Origin: Methylobacterium gnaphalii
GTDB lineage: Bacteria > Pseudomonadota > Alphaproteobacteria > Rhizobiales > Beijerinckiaceae
Direction of reading: 5' to 3'
NCBI RefSeq assembly: GCF_007992215.1
Contig: NZ_BJZV01000003.1
Span: 1-64,000, forward strand
Length of the DNA: 64,000 nt
Positions within the stretch are counted from its first letter, which is position 1. Each line of letters begins with the position of its first letter. Both the position numbers and the translations under genes were made by a program. Of the stretch, positions 1-9,067 are shown in pieces. A model generated the notes under the pieces. It saw nothing but the letters and a program-made list of their open reading frames with translations. It did no database searches and was not told the origin of the DNA.

Positions 1-18
1 CGAAGTGTGGGCGGTTGA

Positions 19-1050
19 TCAGCCTCGACGTCGCGCTGCCTCCCCGGCGATGCGCAACAACGCCGCAGAAGCGTGGGCTTGGGCGAGGCCTGCATCGGAC
101 CGCCGACAGGCCAGGACGGCCTCCTGCAGAGCTGCCGCTGCGTGTCGGAGGGCGCCCGGCGACCAGCGGGAGAGTTGCGTCTCCACCAATCCCTTGCGCT
201 TGAAATGAAGGCCGCGCCAGTTCGCCACCAATGAGCTGGCGCTCGCGGAAGGATCGTCTAGCCGAGCATTGAGCAGCGCAAGGGCATGACGGAGCGCAGC
301 GCCGAGCATCGCCGATGGGTCGAGCCCCTCTTGCCGGAACCGACGTACCTCGCGCTCTGCTTCGGCCATCCTGCCCGCGAAGGCAGCATCAATCAGGGCA
401 TTGAGTACACTGGCGCCGACGTCGCTGACGATCGCCTCGACATCGTCTAGCTCCACCTTGTCGCGACCCCGTGCATAGAGCGCGAGCTTTTCAATCTCGG
501 AGAGGCTGGCACGGCGATCAGCGCCGAGGCTCTGGGCCAGCAGATCGCGGGCGTCGCGATCGATTCCCAGGCCGTACTCCCGGAGGGTGTTCTCGATCAG
601 CTCTGTTAGCGTGCGGGCATCGTCCGGGTAGCAGGGGATAGCGAGCGCGCGAGAGGACCTTTCGCAGACAGCGCGCAGGGGCGAGGACTTTTGGAGATCG
701 CCGGCCTCGACCACGATACGCGCGCCGGCCGGATCAGCCTTGAGCAAGGCATCGACGGCGGGCGCATAATTTCGGGAGCCAGAGCGAACCCAGATCGTGC
801 GGCTGCCGCCGAATAGCCCGATGGTGCCAGCCTCGTCGACAAGACGGCCGGGATCTGAGGCGAGAGCGTCTCCGTCGAGCTTCACCAGGGCAAAGGGGTC
901 GTCTGGATCGGCCGTCATGCCTTTGACCAGCCGGGCGGAGCGATCTGCTACGAGGCCTATATCGGGCCCATAGACGAGGACGAGCAGGATGCGTGGATCT
1001 GGACCGCGCCGCAGCAGGCCCTCGATCTCACCAGGGCGGACAGCGGTCAC
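19..1050 (-). CDS. holA: DNA polymerase III subunit delta
   Basis: The 343-residue product matches HolA, the clamp-loader subunit that opens the beta sliding clamp during replication. It has the family length and the expected plan: an N-terminal AAA+-like region starting with the segment RPGEIEGLLRR, a central acidic/Arg region, and an all-helical C-terminal collar ending EAARRRG. The start is GTG at 1050. In many alphaproteobacteria holA lies just after parA-parB, but no parB lies in the 220 bases upstream here. The protein ends 18 bases from the window edge, so any downstream partner is out of view. Confidence 0.93.
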   Translation of the reverse strand: MTAVRPGEIEGLLRRGPDPRILLVLVYGPDIGLVADRSARLVKGMTADPDDPFALVKLDGDALASDPGRLVDEAGTIGLFGGSRTIWVRSGSRNYAPAVDALLKADPAGARIVVEAGDLQKSSPLRAVCERSSRALAIPCYPDDARTLTELIENTLREYGLGIDRDARDLLAQSLGADRRASLSEIEKLALYARGRDKVELDDVEAIVSDVGASVLNALIDAAFAGRMAEAEREVRRFRQEGLDPSAMLGAALRHALALLNARLDDPSASASSLVANWRGLHFKRKGLVETQLSRWSPGALRHAAAALQEAVLACRRSDAGLAQAHASAALLRIAGEAARRRG

Positions 1051-1270
1051 GCGTGGCGTTCCCTGCTACTGGGATGAGAGCGAAGCGATGCGAGACCGAC
1101 GCAGCAACGTTGCAGGTGTCGCCTTAAACGTCTCCACCTCGCGCGCAGCGACGGCACGCGATCCTCACCTAACCAATTCATCCCGGCCTCCGCGCCACTC
1201 ACGCTCGATAGCAGGTGTCGAGGCCGATGGCATCGCAGCCGCCGGGAGAACCGGCGGCTGCATGTAGCCC

Positions 1271-1612
1271 TTACTCGGCGGCGGCTATCTCGACGATGTT
1301 GCCGCTGCGCTTGAAGGCGATGGTGGTCTCGCTGCCGTCCGCGCCGACGGTGCCTGGGATCGAGAGATGCACCGTCTGATCGCCCTTCAGCGTCGTTGCC
1401 AAGCGAATGACCTGCGGGTGATCGGCGCCGGAATTCACGGAGGCGAGGGTGGCAACCACCCGGTAGCCGTCCTGCTCGGTGGTGTAATAGGCCGAGCCCT
1501 TGAAGGAGCCGAGATCAATCGACTTGCCGGCGCCAGCCTTCCATTCGGCTGCGGAAGCGGCGGTGGCGAGGGTGAGCGTCGTCGCGGTGAGTGCGAGGAA
1601 TAAAGCGCGCAT
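1271..1612 (-). CDS. small exported protein of unknown function
   Basis: This 113-residue protein begins with a clear Sec signal peptide (MRALFLALTATTLTLATAASA, cleavage probably after ASA near residue 21). The mature part is a small, beta-rich, Thr/Ser/Gly-rich domain with no motif I recognise. It is probably periplasmic. It is a single gene, separated from the MFS gene on the same strand by about 200 bases, so it probably has its own promoter. No function can be assigned. Confidence 0.7.
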   Translation of the reverse strand: MRALFLALTATTLTLATAASAAEWKAGAGKSIDLGSFKGSAYYTTEQDGYRVVATLASVNSGADHPQVIRLATTLKGDQTVHLSIPGTVGADGSETTIAFKRSGNIVEIAAAE

Positions 1613-1810
1613 TGTGGGATATCCTGTGCAGTTACTGTCCGTCGGGAGTGCCCGTACGGAAAGCCGGTAGCACCGGGAGACCTGAATATGTGGGCGCGAT
1701 GCTGCGCTGCGAAGTCAGGGATTTTGCGCTGCATCAATGCGCGCGATGCATATCAAATTGCATTTGAGCCGTCGCAACGGCCTTTTTATGCATGCACCCA
1801 CCGCGCCTAT

Positions 1811-3289
1811 TCACGCCGCTGCGAGTGGCTTCGATACATCCTCAAGCGACTTACCCTCGGCGGCCGTTCCCCAGATCCAGCCGACGACAGAAGCTATTGC
1901 CATCAGCGCGGCGCCGATGAGGTAGCCGATGAATACCCATTCGCGAGAGCCGGTCTCGACCAGGGTGCCAAACAACAGGGGCCCGGAAACACCGCCAATC
2001 CCGGTCCCGATCGCGTAGAAGGCGGCAATTGCCAGCGCGCGGATCTCCAAGGGGAAGGTTTCGGCGACGGTAAGATAGGCGGAACTCGCCGCAGCACTTG
2101 CGAAGAAGAACACCACCATCCAGGTCGTGGTCTGCCCGATGGGCCCGAACACGTCGATCTTGAACAAATAGCCTGCCCCGGCGAGCAGCAGCGCCGAGAT
2201 ACCGTAGGTGAAGGCGATCATCGGTCGGCGGCCTATCGTGTCGAAGAGCCGCCCCAGCAGCAGCGGCCCGAGGAAGGAGCCCAGTGCGAAGGGCAGCAGG
2301 TACCAGCCGACATGCCCGCCCGGCACGCCGTAGAAGCGCTCCAGCACCAGGGCGTAGGTGAAGAACAGGGCATTGTAGAAGAAGGCCTGCGCAATCATCA
2401 GCGCGAGGCCGACGAATGTCTGAGTGCGGCTCGTGACCAGCATGGCGCTTGCCACTTCGGACAGGGGCGTATGGCTTCGCGTCCTCAGCTTCATGCGCCG
2501 GTTCTCGTCGACCGGCGGAAGCGTGATGCCTTCGTCCGTGAAGCGCTTCTCGATGCCGGTGACCACGCGGTCCGCCTCCGCCGTATAGCCATGTGTGGCG
2601 AGCCAGCGCGGACTCTCGGGAATCCATGTGCGCAGCAGTAGGATCACGAGGCCAATGCCGCCGCCGACGAAGAAGGCGATGCGCCAGCCATAGGTTGGAT
2701 CGACCCATTCCGGCCGCAGCACAGCGATGGAGAGGAAGGAGCCGAGCGCCGCGCCGATCCAGAACGAGCCGTTGATGACGAGATCGGTCCAGCCGCGCAC
2801 CCGCGCCGGGACGAGCTCCTGAATCGTCGAGTTGATCGCCGTGTACTCGCCACCGATGCCCGCGCCGGTGAGGAAGCGAAACACGCAAAAACTCCAGATG
2901 TCCCAGGAGAGACCCGAGGCCGCCGTGGCAGCGAGGTAGAGGGCAAGCGTGATGAAGAAGAGCTTTTTCCGGCCGATCCGGTCCGTGAGCCAGCCGAAGC
3001 CGAGAGCACCCATCACCGCTCCGACGAGGTAGGAGCTAGCCGCCAAGCCGACGTCGAACTCTGAGAAGGACATCGGCGGCTTGCGCAGGGCCCCAACCAA
3101 CGCGCCGGCCAATGTCACCTCAAGCCCGTCGAGCACCCAGGTGATGCCGAGGGCGACGATGACGAGAACGTGGAAGCGGCCCCAGGGCAGTCGGTCGAGC
3201 CGGGCAGCGATGTCGGTGTCGATCACGGTCCCCATCGGTGCCCGCTCGGGCGCCGCGGATTGCGATTGACCTTCGATCTTGCTCGCCAT
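1811..3289 (-). CDS. MFS transporter, sugar/metabolite porter type
   Basis: A 492-residue integral membrane protein with about 12 hydrophobic segments. The conserved loop 2-3 motif of the major facilitator superfamily is visible (GWLTDRIGRKKLFF, about residues 99-112), and a related loop in the second half (GRLFDTIGRRP). The early stretch WVLDGLEVTLAGAL and the Glu/Arg motif after helix 6 (PESPRWL) are typical of the sugar/metabolite porter branch. It should move a small metabolite with protons across the inner membrane; the substrate is not evident. ATG start at 3289; the 120 bases to the divergent gene at 3410 probably hold both promoters. Confidence 0.88.
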   Translation of the reverse strand: MASKIEGQSQSAAPERAPMGTVIDTDIAARLDRLPWGRFHVLVIVALGITWVLDGLEVTLAGALVGALRKPPMSFSEFDVGLAASSYLVGAVMGALGFGWLTDRIGRKKLFFITLALYLAATAASGLSWDIWSFCVFRFLTGAGIGGEYTAINSTIQELVPARVRGWTDLVINGSFWIGAALGSFLSIAVLRPEWVDPTYGWRIAFFVGGGIGLVILLLRTWIPESPRWLATHGYTAEADRVVTGIEKRFTDEGITLPPVDENRRMKLRTRSHTPLSEVASAMLVTSRTQTFVGLALMIAQAFFYNALFFTYALVLERFYGVPGGHVGWYLLPFALGSFLGPLLLGRLFDTIGRRPMIAFTYGISALLLAGAGYLFKIDVFGPIGQTTTWMVVFFFASAAASSAYLTVAETFPLEIRALAIAAFYAIGTGIGGVSGPLLFGTLVETGSREWVFIGYLIGAALMAIASVVGWIWGTAAEGKSLEDVSKPLAAA

Positions 3290-3409
3290 GACGCCCCATT
3301 AACTTCGATTCAACGCAGCTGTTGGGAACGCGCGGGGACTCGATTCGTGCGAGACCGGGTGGAAAGATTCAGGACGGTTGAATGGCTCCATCGCTCGAGC
3401 CATTCCGTC

Positions 3410-3712
3410 ATGACCACTTCGCTCCGAATCACGACGCTTTTCCTCGCTGCCGGCTTCACTGGAGCGTTAGGGCTCACCGCAGCCCCGCCGAAGGCGGCCG
3501 ACGGCACGCTGGGGCGGGATCGCGACGTCGTCGACCTCTCTGGTGCCGAGCGCTGGGCGCTGCGCCCGACCCGTGTGAGTGCCGCCGCCAATCTTGTTCC
3601 CGCATCCGGAGCTCGGGCTCAACGGCTGTCCGAGCTGCCGGCGGAACGTCGTGCCGTGCGCGTGGTCTATCAGGGCTATTTCGACGCCGGCGCGGTTAGC
3701 GCGGCTCGCTGA
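3410..3712 (+). CDS. small exported protein of unknown function
   Basis: A 100-residue product. The ATG at 3410 is preferred over in-frame starts further upstream because it places a hydrophobic signal-like segment (LRITTLFLAAGFTGALGLTAA) at the very N terminus. The rest is a short, charged domain rich in Ala and Arg with no recognised motif. Its 3' end overlaps the converging permease gene by 17 bases. It is divergent from the MFS gene. It may be a lineage-restricted periplasmic protein. Confidence 0.5.
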   Translation: MTTSLRITTLFLAAGFTGALGLTAAPPKAADGTLGRDRDVVDLSGAERWALRPTRVSAAANLVPASGARAQRLSELPAERRAVRVVYQGYFDAGAVSAAR

Positions 3713-4841
3713 GCCGGGGATCGAGGGCGTCGGCGAGACCATCTCCCAGCACGTTCAGCGCGATCAGACTGACCACGAGGAAGCCAGCGGGTGCCCCGAG
3801 CATCCAGGGCGCGGATTCGAGCGCCCGCGAACCCTCGGCAATCAGCACGCCCCAGGAGGTCGCCGGCTCCTGCACGCCGAGGCCGAGGAACGAGAGGAAG
3901 CTCTCCAGCAGGATCACCCGCGGCACCAGCAGCGTCGCGGCGACGACGATCGGCCCGAGGGTGTTGGGCACGATGTGCCGGATGAGGATCGCCCCTGTGG
4001 TCAGGCCGAGCGCCTGCGCGGCGCGAACGAAATCGCGGCCCTTGAGCGCAAGCGTCTGGGTGCGGACGATGCGGGCCATGTCGAGCCATTCGACGGCGGC
4101 GACCGCGACGAGGACTAGCCAGAGGTTGGCGCGGAAGAAAACGAGCAGCACGATAACGAAGAAAACGAAGGGCAATGCATAGAGGACGTCGAGCACGCGC
4201 ATCATGATCGCGTCGCTCACCCCTCCCAACATGCCGGAGAGCGCACCGTAGCCGACCCCCACCAGCAGCGCGACGAGCGTGGCCGTCAGCCCGATCAACA
4301 GGGAGATCCGGCCGGCGACGAGGCAGCGGGTGAGCAGGTCGCGCCCGACCACGTCGGTGCCGAGCAGGAAGCGGAGCCGCTGGACCCGCGTCTCGACGAC
4401 GAGCCGGCGGCCATCCGCCGACCGCTCCAGGATCCTGGCGGGGCCGAACAGGTCGGAGCGGGGCAGGTAGCTCAGGCTGCGCTCGTTGATGGGTTTCGGC
4501 GACGCCAGCGTCAGGCGGACCGTGCCGTCGCTGATGGCATAATCCTCCACCGCGAGCCGCATGCGGAAGGCAATGCGCTCGATGGCGGGGCGCACCGTGT
4601 CGGGCTGCGGATGCGCCGCGAGGCTCGGCTTCATGCGGACGAGGTCGGGATAGATCCGTTCCGGTGCGTGGCCGGTGAGGAAGGGGCCGGCGAGGCAGGC
4701 CAGAGCGACCGCGACCAGCGTCACCAGAGCGGCCAGGGCCGGCCGGTTGCGGGTGAGCCGCTGCCGGGCGAGGGCACTGAGCGAACGCGCGCGCGGGGCA
4801 GCTGCGGCCATCATCGCGCCGCGCTGTTCCACGTGAAACAC
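3696..4841 (-). CDS. peptide/oligopeptide ABC transporter permease (OppC/YejE type)
   Basis: The product is a BPD_transp_1 family permease: an N-terminal membrane helix (about residues 34-54), a large periplasmic loop, then five to six helices with the EAA loop in the region RAAQALGLTTGAIL, which docks the ATPase. It would pair with the OppB-like permease and the binding protein encoded just upstream on the same strand. The start is uncertain. A GTG at 4841 gives N terminus MFHVEQ, but those codons are exactly the parS-like sequence, so ATG at 4814 or 4811 may be the true start. No ATPase gene (OppD/OppF) is present in the window. Confidence 0.9.
   Translation of the reverse strand: MFHVEQRGAMMAAAAPRARSLSALARQRLTRNRPALAALVTLVAVALACLAGPFLTGHAPERIYPDLVRMKPSLAAHPQPDTVRPAIERIAFRMRLAVEDYAISDGTVRLTLASPKPINERSLSYLPRSDLFGPARILERSADGRRLVVETRVQRLRFLLGTDVVGRDLLTRCLVAGRISLLIGLTATLVALLVGVGYGALSGMLGGVSDAIMMRVLDVLYALPFVFFVIVLLVFFRANLWLVLVAVAAVEWLDMARIVRTQTLALKGRDFVRAAQALGLTTGAILIRHIVPNTLGPIVVAATLLVPRVILLESFLSFLGLGVQEPATSWGVLIAEGSRALESAPWMLGAPAGFLVVSLIALNVLGDGLADALDPRLSEPR
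4825..4840 (+). other. parS: parS centromere-like site (ParB binding)
   Basis: The 16 bases TGTTCCACGTGAAACA match the bacterial parS consensus TGTTNCACGTGAAACA at every fixed position. The site lies between the stop of the OppB-like gene (4864) and the first ATG of the OppC-like gene (4814), or inside the latter if translation starts at the GTG at 4841. ParB nucleates at parS to organise and segregate the chromosome origin, and parS sites cluster close to oriC. I saw no second full match in the window. Confidence 0.8.
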
Positions 4842-4863
4842 TCACGCTTGCACACCGGCGCCG

Positions 4864-5787
4864 TCACGCGCCGAGCCTCAGGCGGGGGTCGACGATCGCG
4901 GCGAGCAGATCGGCCAGGAGGTTGAACACCACCACCATCACGGCGACGAGCACCACGGTTCCCATCACCAGCGTATAGTCGCGGTTCAACGCGCCATCGA
5001 CGAAGTAGCGCCCGATCCCCGGGAGCCCGAAGATCGTCTCGACGACGACCGAGCCCGTCAGCAGAGCCGCCGCGACCGGGCCGAGGGTGCTGATCACCGG
5101 CAGCAGCGCGCCGCGTAGGGCCTGGAGAGCGACGCGGTAGGGCGGCTGGCCCATGGCGCGCAGAGTCCGGATATGCGGCTGGGCGAGCACCTCATTCAGT
5201 GCCGAGCGGGTGAGCCGCGCCACGGCAGCGACCTGCGGCAGCGCCAGGGTCAGCACCGGCAGAACCAGGTTTCGCGGGCTGCCGCCATCCCAGCCGCCGA
5301 CGGGCAGCCAGCCGAGACTGAGGCCGAACACGATCTGGAGGAGGGGGGCCGTGACGAAGGTTGGCACCGCGAGCCCGAGCGAGGCGCCGAGACCGACGAG
5401 GCGGTCCGCGAGCCGCCCCCGCCGGAACGCCGCCAGCGTCCCCAGCGCCAACCCGAGCGCGAGCGCGAGCGCCAGGGCGAGCGCCCCGAGCGTCGCCGAG
5501 ACCGGCAGGCCGCGTGCGAAAAGGTCGTTCACCGTGAGGTCGCGAAACGAGAAGGACGGCCCGAGATCGCCCTGCATCAGCGAGAGCAGATAGCGGCCGT
5601 ACTGGACGATCAGCGGCTGATCGAGGCCGTAGATGCGCTTGAGGTTCTCCATGGCGGCTGCCGGCAGCGGCCGCTCCAGATCGAAGGGGCCGCCGGGCGC
5701 CAGCCGCATCAGGAAGAAGCTCAGCGTCACCACGACGAACAAGGTCGGGATCGCCTGGAGCAGCCGGCGGAGCGCGTAGCCGATCAT
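4864..5787 (-). CDS. peptide/oligopeptide ABC transporter permease (OppB type)
   Basis: A 307-residue permease of the OppB/DppB family. It starts with the characteristic segment YALRRLLQAIPTLFVVVTLSF, the first membrane helix, followed by the cytoplasmic EAA-type loop around RTLRAMGQPPYRVALQ and the conserved end region with YGLP-like FGLPGIGRYFVDGA. It forms one half of the membrane channel, the other half being the adjacent OppC-like protein. ATG start at 5787; 130 bases separate it from the binding-protein gene upstream, and only 22-49 bases lie between its stop and the next start, so the three genes are probably one operon. Confidence 0.92.
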   Translation of the reverse strand: MIGYALRRLLQAIPTLFVVVTLSFFLMRLAPGGPFDLERPLPAAAMENLKRIYGLDQPLIVQYGRYLLSLMQGDLGPSFSFRDLTVNDLFARGLPVSATLGALALALALALGLALGTLAAFRRGRLADRLVGLGASLGLAVPTFVTAPLLQIVFGLSLGWLPVGGWDGGSPRNLVLPVLTLALPQVAAVARLTRSALNEVLAQPHIRTLRAMGQPPYRVALQALRGALLPVISTLGPVAAALLTGSVVVETIFGLPGIGRYFVDGALNRDYTLVMGTVVLVAVMVVVFNLLADLLAAIVDPRLRLGA

Positions 5788-5917
5788 GGGACACGTCCCA
5801 CGCCGTCACCGCGAATGCGGGGAGCCCGTCCAGCGCCAACGCACCTCCGTGGCGGGCACGATCCGGATTTGCCCCACGGTGTCGGCAAGGATCGGGCAGG
5901 GGGCATCGCCATCGGCT

Positions 5918-7522
5918 TCATCCCTGGGACAGCGAGAGGAAGCGCGTGGGCGCGACGTTGCGCAGGTTCGGATGAATGCCGTGGACGCGCGGCGAGACGA
6001 GCGCCTTCGAGCGGTAATGCAGCACCGGGATCCAGGGCAGGGCGCTCAGCACGATCCTTTCCGCCTGAAACAGCATCTCGGCCCGCCTGCCCACATCCCG
6101 CTCGGCCGCGGCCTGGTTCAGCAAGCCATCGTACTCGGCATTCGACCAGTGCCCGGCATTGAAGCCGTCATTCCCCGTCCTGAGCAGAAACAGGAAGTTC
6201 TGCGGATCGGAATAGTCGGCGTACCAGGATATGCGCGCCAGATCGAAATCGCCTCCGTCGCGCAGATAGGCGAAGTGTGTCTTGGCATCCGTGTTGACGA
6301 AGCGCGTCTCGACGCCGATGCCGCGCCAGAGGTCGGCGAGCGCAATCGCCGTGTTGCGATTGTTGTCGGTGGTGTTGAAGCGGTACTCGACCGCGAGCGG
6401 CGCCTTGCCGGGGCCGTAGCCGGCCTCGGCCAGAAGCGCCCTCGCCTCGTCCTCGCGATCGATCGGCAGGGTCTCGCGGCCGGCGAGTTCGGGCGGGTCG
6501 CGGTAATTGTCGAGACCCGGAGGGCAGAGCGAATAGGCCGGGCTCATCGTGTCGCCCCAGACGGCCTCCGCCAGGAATTCCCGGTCGATGACGAGGGAGA
6601 GCGCCCGGCGCACGCGCACGTCATCGAAGGGCTTCTTGCGCGTGTTGACCGCGATCGCCATTAGCCCGAGGGCCGGCGAGAGCTGGACCTGATCGCCGAA
6701 GCGGCGCTTCAGCGAGGGCATCTGGTCGGCGGGCAGGTCCGACAGAGAGTCGATCTCGCCGGCGGCGTAGCGGCGCACGGCCGAGGACAGGTCCGGCGTC
6801 GGGATGAAGGCCACCGTCTCGATGACGATACGGCCGGCATCGCGGAAATGCGGGTTCTTCTTCAGGGTGATGCGGTCGTTCGGCACCATGTCGACGAGGG
6901 CGTAGGGCCCGTTGGTGACGAGCCGGCCCGGTCGGGTGAAGGCGTCGCCGTATTGCGCGATCGAGGGACGATGGACCGGCAATGAGGTCTGGTGCGTGAG
7001 GAGTTCGAGCAGGTAGGGCACCGGCTCGGCCAGGGTGACGATGACGGTGCGCGCATCGGGGGCCGAGACGCCGAGGCTCTCCGGCGCCGCCTCCCCCCGG
7101 TTCACCGCAGCCGCACCCTTGATCGGGTAGAGCACCTCGGCGTAGCGGGCGCCGGTCCTGGGATCGAGCATCCGGCGCAGGGCGAACAGGAAGTCCTCGG
7201 CCGTCACCGGATCGCCGTTCGACCAGCGGCCGTCGTCACGCAGGGTGAAGGTGTAGGTCAGCCGGTCGCTCGAGACCGTCCAGTGCGCGGCCGCGCCGGG
7301 AATCATGCGGCCGTGATTGTCGTAGGTGAGCAGGCCTTCGTAGAGGTCGCGCAGCAGATGCGCCTCGGCCACCGTCGAGGTCTTGTGCGGATCGAGCGTC
7401 TCGGGGTCGGCATCGTTGCCGCGCCGATAGAGCGTCGTGTCGGCCCGGGCCGACGTGCCGAGCGAGAGGCCCAGCCCGAGCGCCGCGCTGCCCTTCAGCC
7501 AGGAGCGTCGGGCGATGCTCAT
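5918..7522 (-). CDS. peptide ABC transporter substrate-binding protein (OppA/SBP_bac_5 family)
   Basis: A 534-residue extracytoplasmic solute-binding protein of family 5. The N terminus has a twin-arginine signal (ARRSWLKG followed by a hydrophobic stretch and SARA), implying export in folded form by Tat. The family signature around residues 45-110 is visible (DPETLDPHKT, YEGLLTYD), as is the typical WSNGDPVTAEDF segment. It probably delivers oligopeptides to the two permeases encoded downstream. It is the first gene of the likely operon; the 120 bases upstream should contain the promoter. Length agrees with OppA/DppA proteins. Confidence 0.92.
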   Translation of the reverse strand: MSIARRSWLKGSAALGLGLSLGTSARADTTLYRRGNDADPETLDPHKTSTVAEAHLLRDLYEGLLTYDNHGRMIPGAAAHWTVSSDRLTYTFTLRDDGRWSNGDPVTAEDFLFALRRMLDPRTGARYAEVLYPIKGAAAVNRGEAAPESLGVSAPDARTVIVTLAEPVPYLLELLTHQTSLPVHRPSIAQYGDAFTRPGRLVTNGPYALVDMVPNDRITLKKNPHFRDAGRIVIETVAFIPTPDLSSAVRRYAAGEIDSLSDLPADQMPSLKRRFGDQVQLSPALGLMAIAVNTRKKPFDDVRVRRALSLVIDREFLAEAVWGDTMSPAYSLCPPGLDNYRDPPELAGRETLPIDREDEARALLAEAGYGPGKAPLAVEYRFNTTDNNRNTAIALADLWRGIGVETRFVNTDAKTHFAYLRDGGDFDLARISWYADYSDPQNFLFLLRTGNDGFNAGHWSNAEYDGLLNQAAAERDVGRRAEMLFQAERIVLSALPWIPVLHYRSKALVSPRVHGIHPNLRNVAPTRFLSLSQG

Positions 7523-7645
7523 GCCGCCCGGCCCTCACCCGTCACCACGAGCGGAGCGAGGCCATCCCTTGCCATTCCCGCACCCTCCGTGCGCCGGCCC
7601 TCGATGGCTCCGCCCGAGGCGCGCAAGGCTGGCATCGAAGGACGC

Positions 7646-8083
7646 TCAGGCGCCGGTATCACCCCTGAAGCCGGCCGCCTCGATGCCGGCCAGCGCGCAG
7701 ATCTCGTCGTTGTCGGAGGTGTCGCCGGAGACGCCGACGGCGCCCACCACCCTGCCCTCGCCGTCGCGGATCAGCACGCCGCCCGCCACCGGCACCAGCG
7801 CCTCGGGGCCGACGACGTGGCTGACGGCCGCGACGAATTCGGGCTGCTCCTGCGCGCGCTTGGCGATGGCCCGCGAGCCGAGCCCGAGAGCCAGGGCGCC
7901 ATTGGCCTTGCCCCGCGCGATCTCGGCCCGGCGCAGGGAGGTGCCGTCCTCGGCGGCAAGGCTCTTGAGGGCGCCGCGCGCGTCGTAGACCACGACGCAG
8001 AGCGGCTTCAGGCTCCGCTCGCGCGCCGTCCGGAGAGCGGTGGCGACGAGGGTCTGGGCCGCGGCAAGCGTCAGGTCGGACAT
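7646..8083 (-). CDS. GlcG/HbpS family heme-binding-like protein
   Basis: The ATG at 8083 gives a 145-residue protein of the GlcG/HbpS family (DUF336). The typical features are the start of the domain LTLAAAQTLVATAL, the core LCVVVYDARG, and the Gly-rich end IRDGEGRVVGAVGVSGDTSDND. Members form octamers; some bind heme or degraded heme products, others accompany glycolate or diol metabolism, so the exact role is open. The same frame stays open far upstream, but that part is antisense to the reductase gene at 8222 and is not believed. Divergent from the reductase. Confidence 0.85.
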   Translation of the reverse strand: MSDLTLAAAQTLVATALRTARERSLKPLCVVVYDARGALKSLAAEDGTSLRRAEIARGKANGALALGLGSRAIAKRAQEQPEFVAAVSHVVGPEALVPVAGGVLIRDGEGRVVGAVGVSGDTSDNDEICALAGIEAAGFRGDTGA

Positions 8084-8221
8084 TCGGTTTCCTCGGTGAA
8101 GGCAGGAGAGTGCCGCCGTCGATAACGCGGATGGGCAGGGTTGCAAACACGCGCCCTGCCCTGGCCGCCGGGCGAGGACGATCCAGTTACGGCCCCGATC
8201 CCGTCGCGAGAAGAGACCCGC

Positions 8222-8941
8222 ATGGCCGCCAGCGAACGCCCCCACGTCATCTGTCACATGACGAGCTCCGTCGACGGCCGCATCAAGGTGCGGCGCTGGA
8301 CGACCCTCGACGCCGACGACCATTACGAGACGATCCACAAGCGCCTTGAAGGCAATGCCTGGATGTGCGGCCGCATCACCATGCAGGGCTATGCCGACAG
8401 CGCGAAGCCGCTGCCTCAGGCGCCCGACGCCACGCAGCCGATCGACCGCGAGGACCACGTCGCCAAAACCGATGCCTCCGGCTACGCGGTCGCCCTCGAC
8501 GCCCGCGGCGTGATGGATTGGGGTGCCCGCAACGACATCGAGGGCGACCACGTCGTGGTGGTGCTGACGCAGCGCGTCTCGGAGGACCGCCTGCGCCGTC
8601 TGCGGGCCGGCGGCCAGTCCTACATCCTCGCCGGCGAGACCGAGGTGGATTTCCCGCTCGCGCTGCAGAAGCTGCGGCGGCATTTCGGGATCGAGCGGCT
8701 GCTGCTCGAAGGCGGTGGCGGCATCAACGGCTCGATGCTCAAGGCCGGCATGGTGGACGAGCTGAGCCTGCTCCTGGCGCCGGCCGTCGACGGGCTCAAG
8801 GGCACGCCCGCGGTGTTCGACATCGAGGGCTCGGAAGACCAGACCCTGGCGAAAACCCGGCGGCTGACGCTGAAGAGCTGCGAGCCGCTCGAAGGCGGGA
8901 CGGTGTGGCTGCGCTACGGGATCAGCGCCGTAGACGCCTAG
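8222..8941 (+). CDS. RibD C-terminal domain reductase (dihydrofolate reductase family)
   Basis: A 239-residue protein with the RibD-C/dihydrofolate reductase-like fold, using NADPH. Visible features are the N-terminal HVICHMTSSVDGRI and the Gly-rich cofactor segment ERLLLEGGGGINGSML near residues 158-173. It lacks the deaminase domain of true RibD, so it is more likely a stand-alone pyrimidine or small-molecule reductase than the housekeeping riboflavin enzyme. ATG at 8222 is chosen because of the Shine-Dalgarno-like GAGAAGAGA just upstream; an in-frame ATG at 8141 would add 27 unconserved residues. Confidence 0.85.
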   Translation: MAASERPHVICHMTSSVDGRIKVRRWTTLDADDHYETIHKRLEGNAWMCGRITMQGYADSAKPLPQAPDATQPIDREDHVAKTDASGYAVALDARGVMDWGARNDIEGDHVVVVLTQRVSEDRLRRLRAGGQSYILAGETEVDFPLALQKLRRHFGIERLLLEGGGGINGSMLKAGMVDELSLLLAPAVDGLKGTPAVFDIEGSEDQTLAKTRRLTLKSCEPLEGGTVWLRYGISAVDA

Positions 8942-8977
8942 GGAAGCCGACAGAACGCCGCTGCAATCCACCGACAC

Positions 8978-9014
8978 TTCTCATGCTGAGGTGGCGCGTG
9001 AGCGCCCTCGAAGC
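8978..9014 (+). repeat. intergenic palindromic repeat, copy 1
   Basis: A 37-base element beginning TTCTCATGCTGAGGTG and ending CCTCGAAGC, with an internal hairpin GGCGC-gtga-GCGCC. It matches copy 2 in inverted orientation over nearly its whole length, with a few substitutions that keep the stem paired. This form, a CTGAGGTG...CCTCGAAG core around a variable hairpin, resembles a dispersed intergenic repeat of alphaproteobacterial genomes. Confidence 0.7.
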
Positions 9015-9067
9015 ACGGCCGGCGCTGCTGCCACCTGACAGCCGGCCCTTGGATCAGCGTTTGCCGT

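Noticed and set aside
3170..3409. Upstream in-frame extension of the small exported gene at 3410
   Set aside because: It overlaps the divergent MFS gene start and would bury the signal peptide in the middle of the protein.
5173..6162. 329-codon plus frame across the oppB-oppA region
   Set aside because: Arg/Glu/Gln-rich shadow opposite two clear transporter genes.
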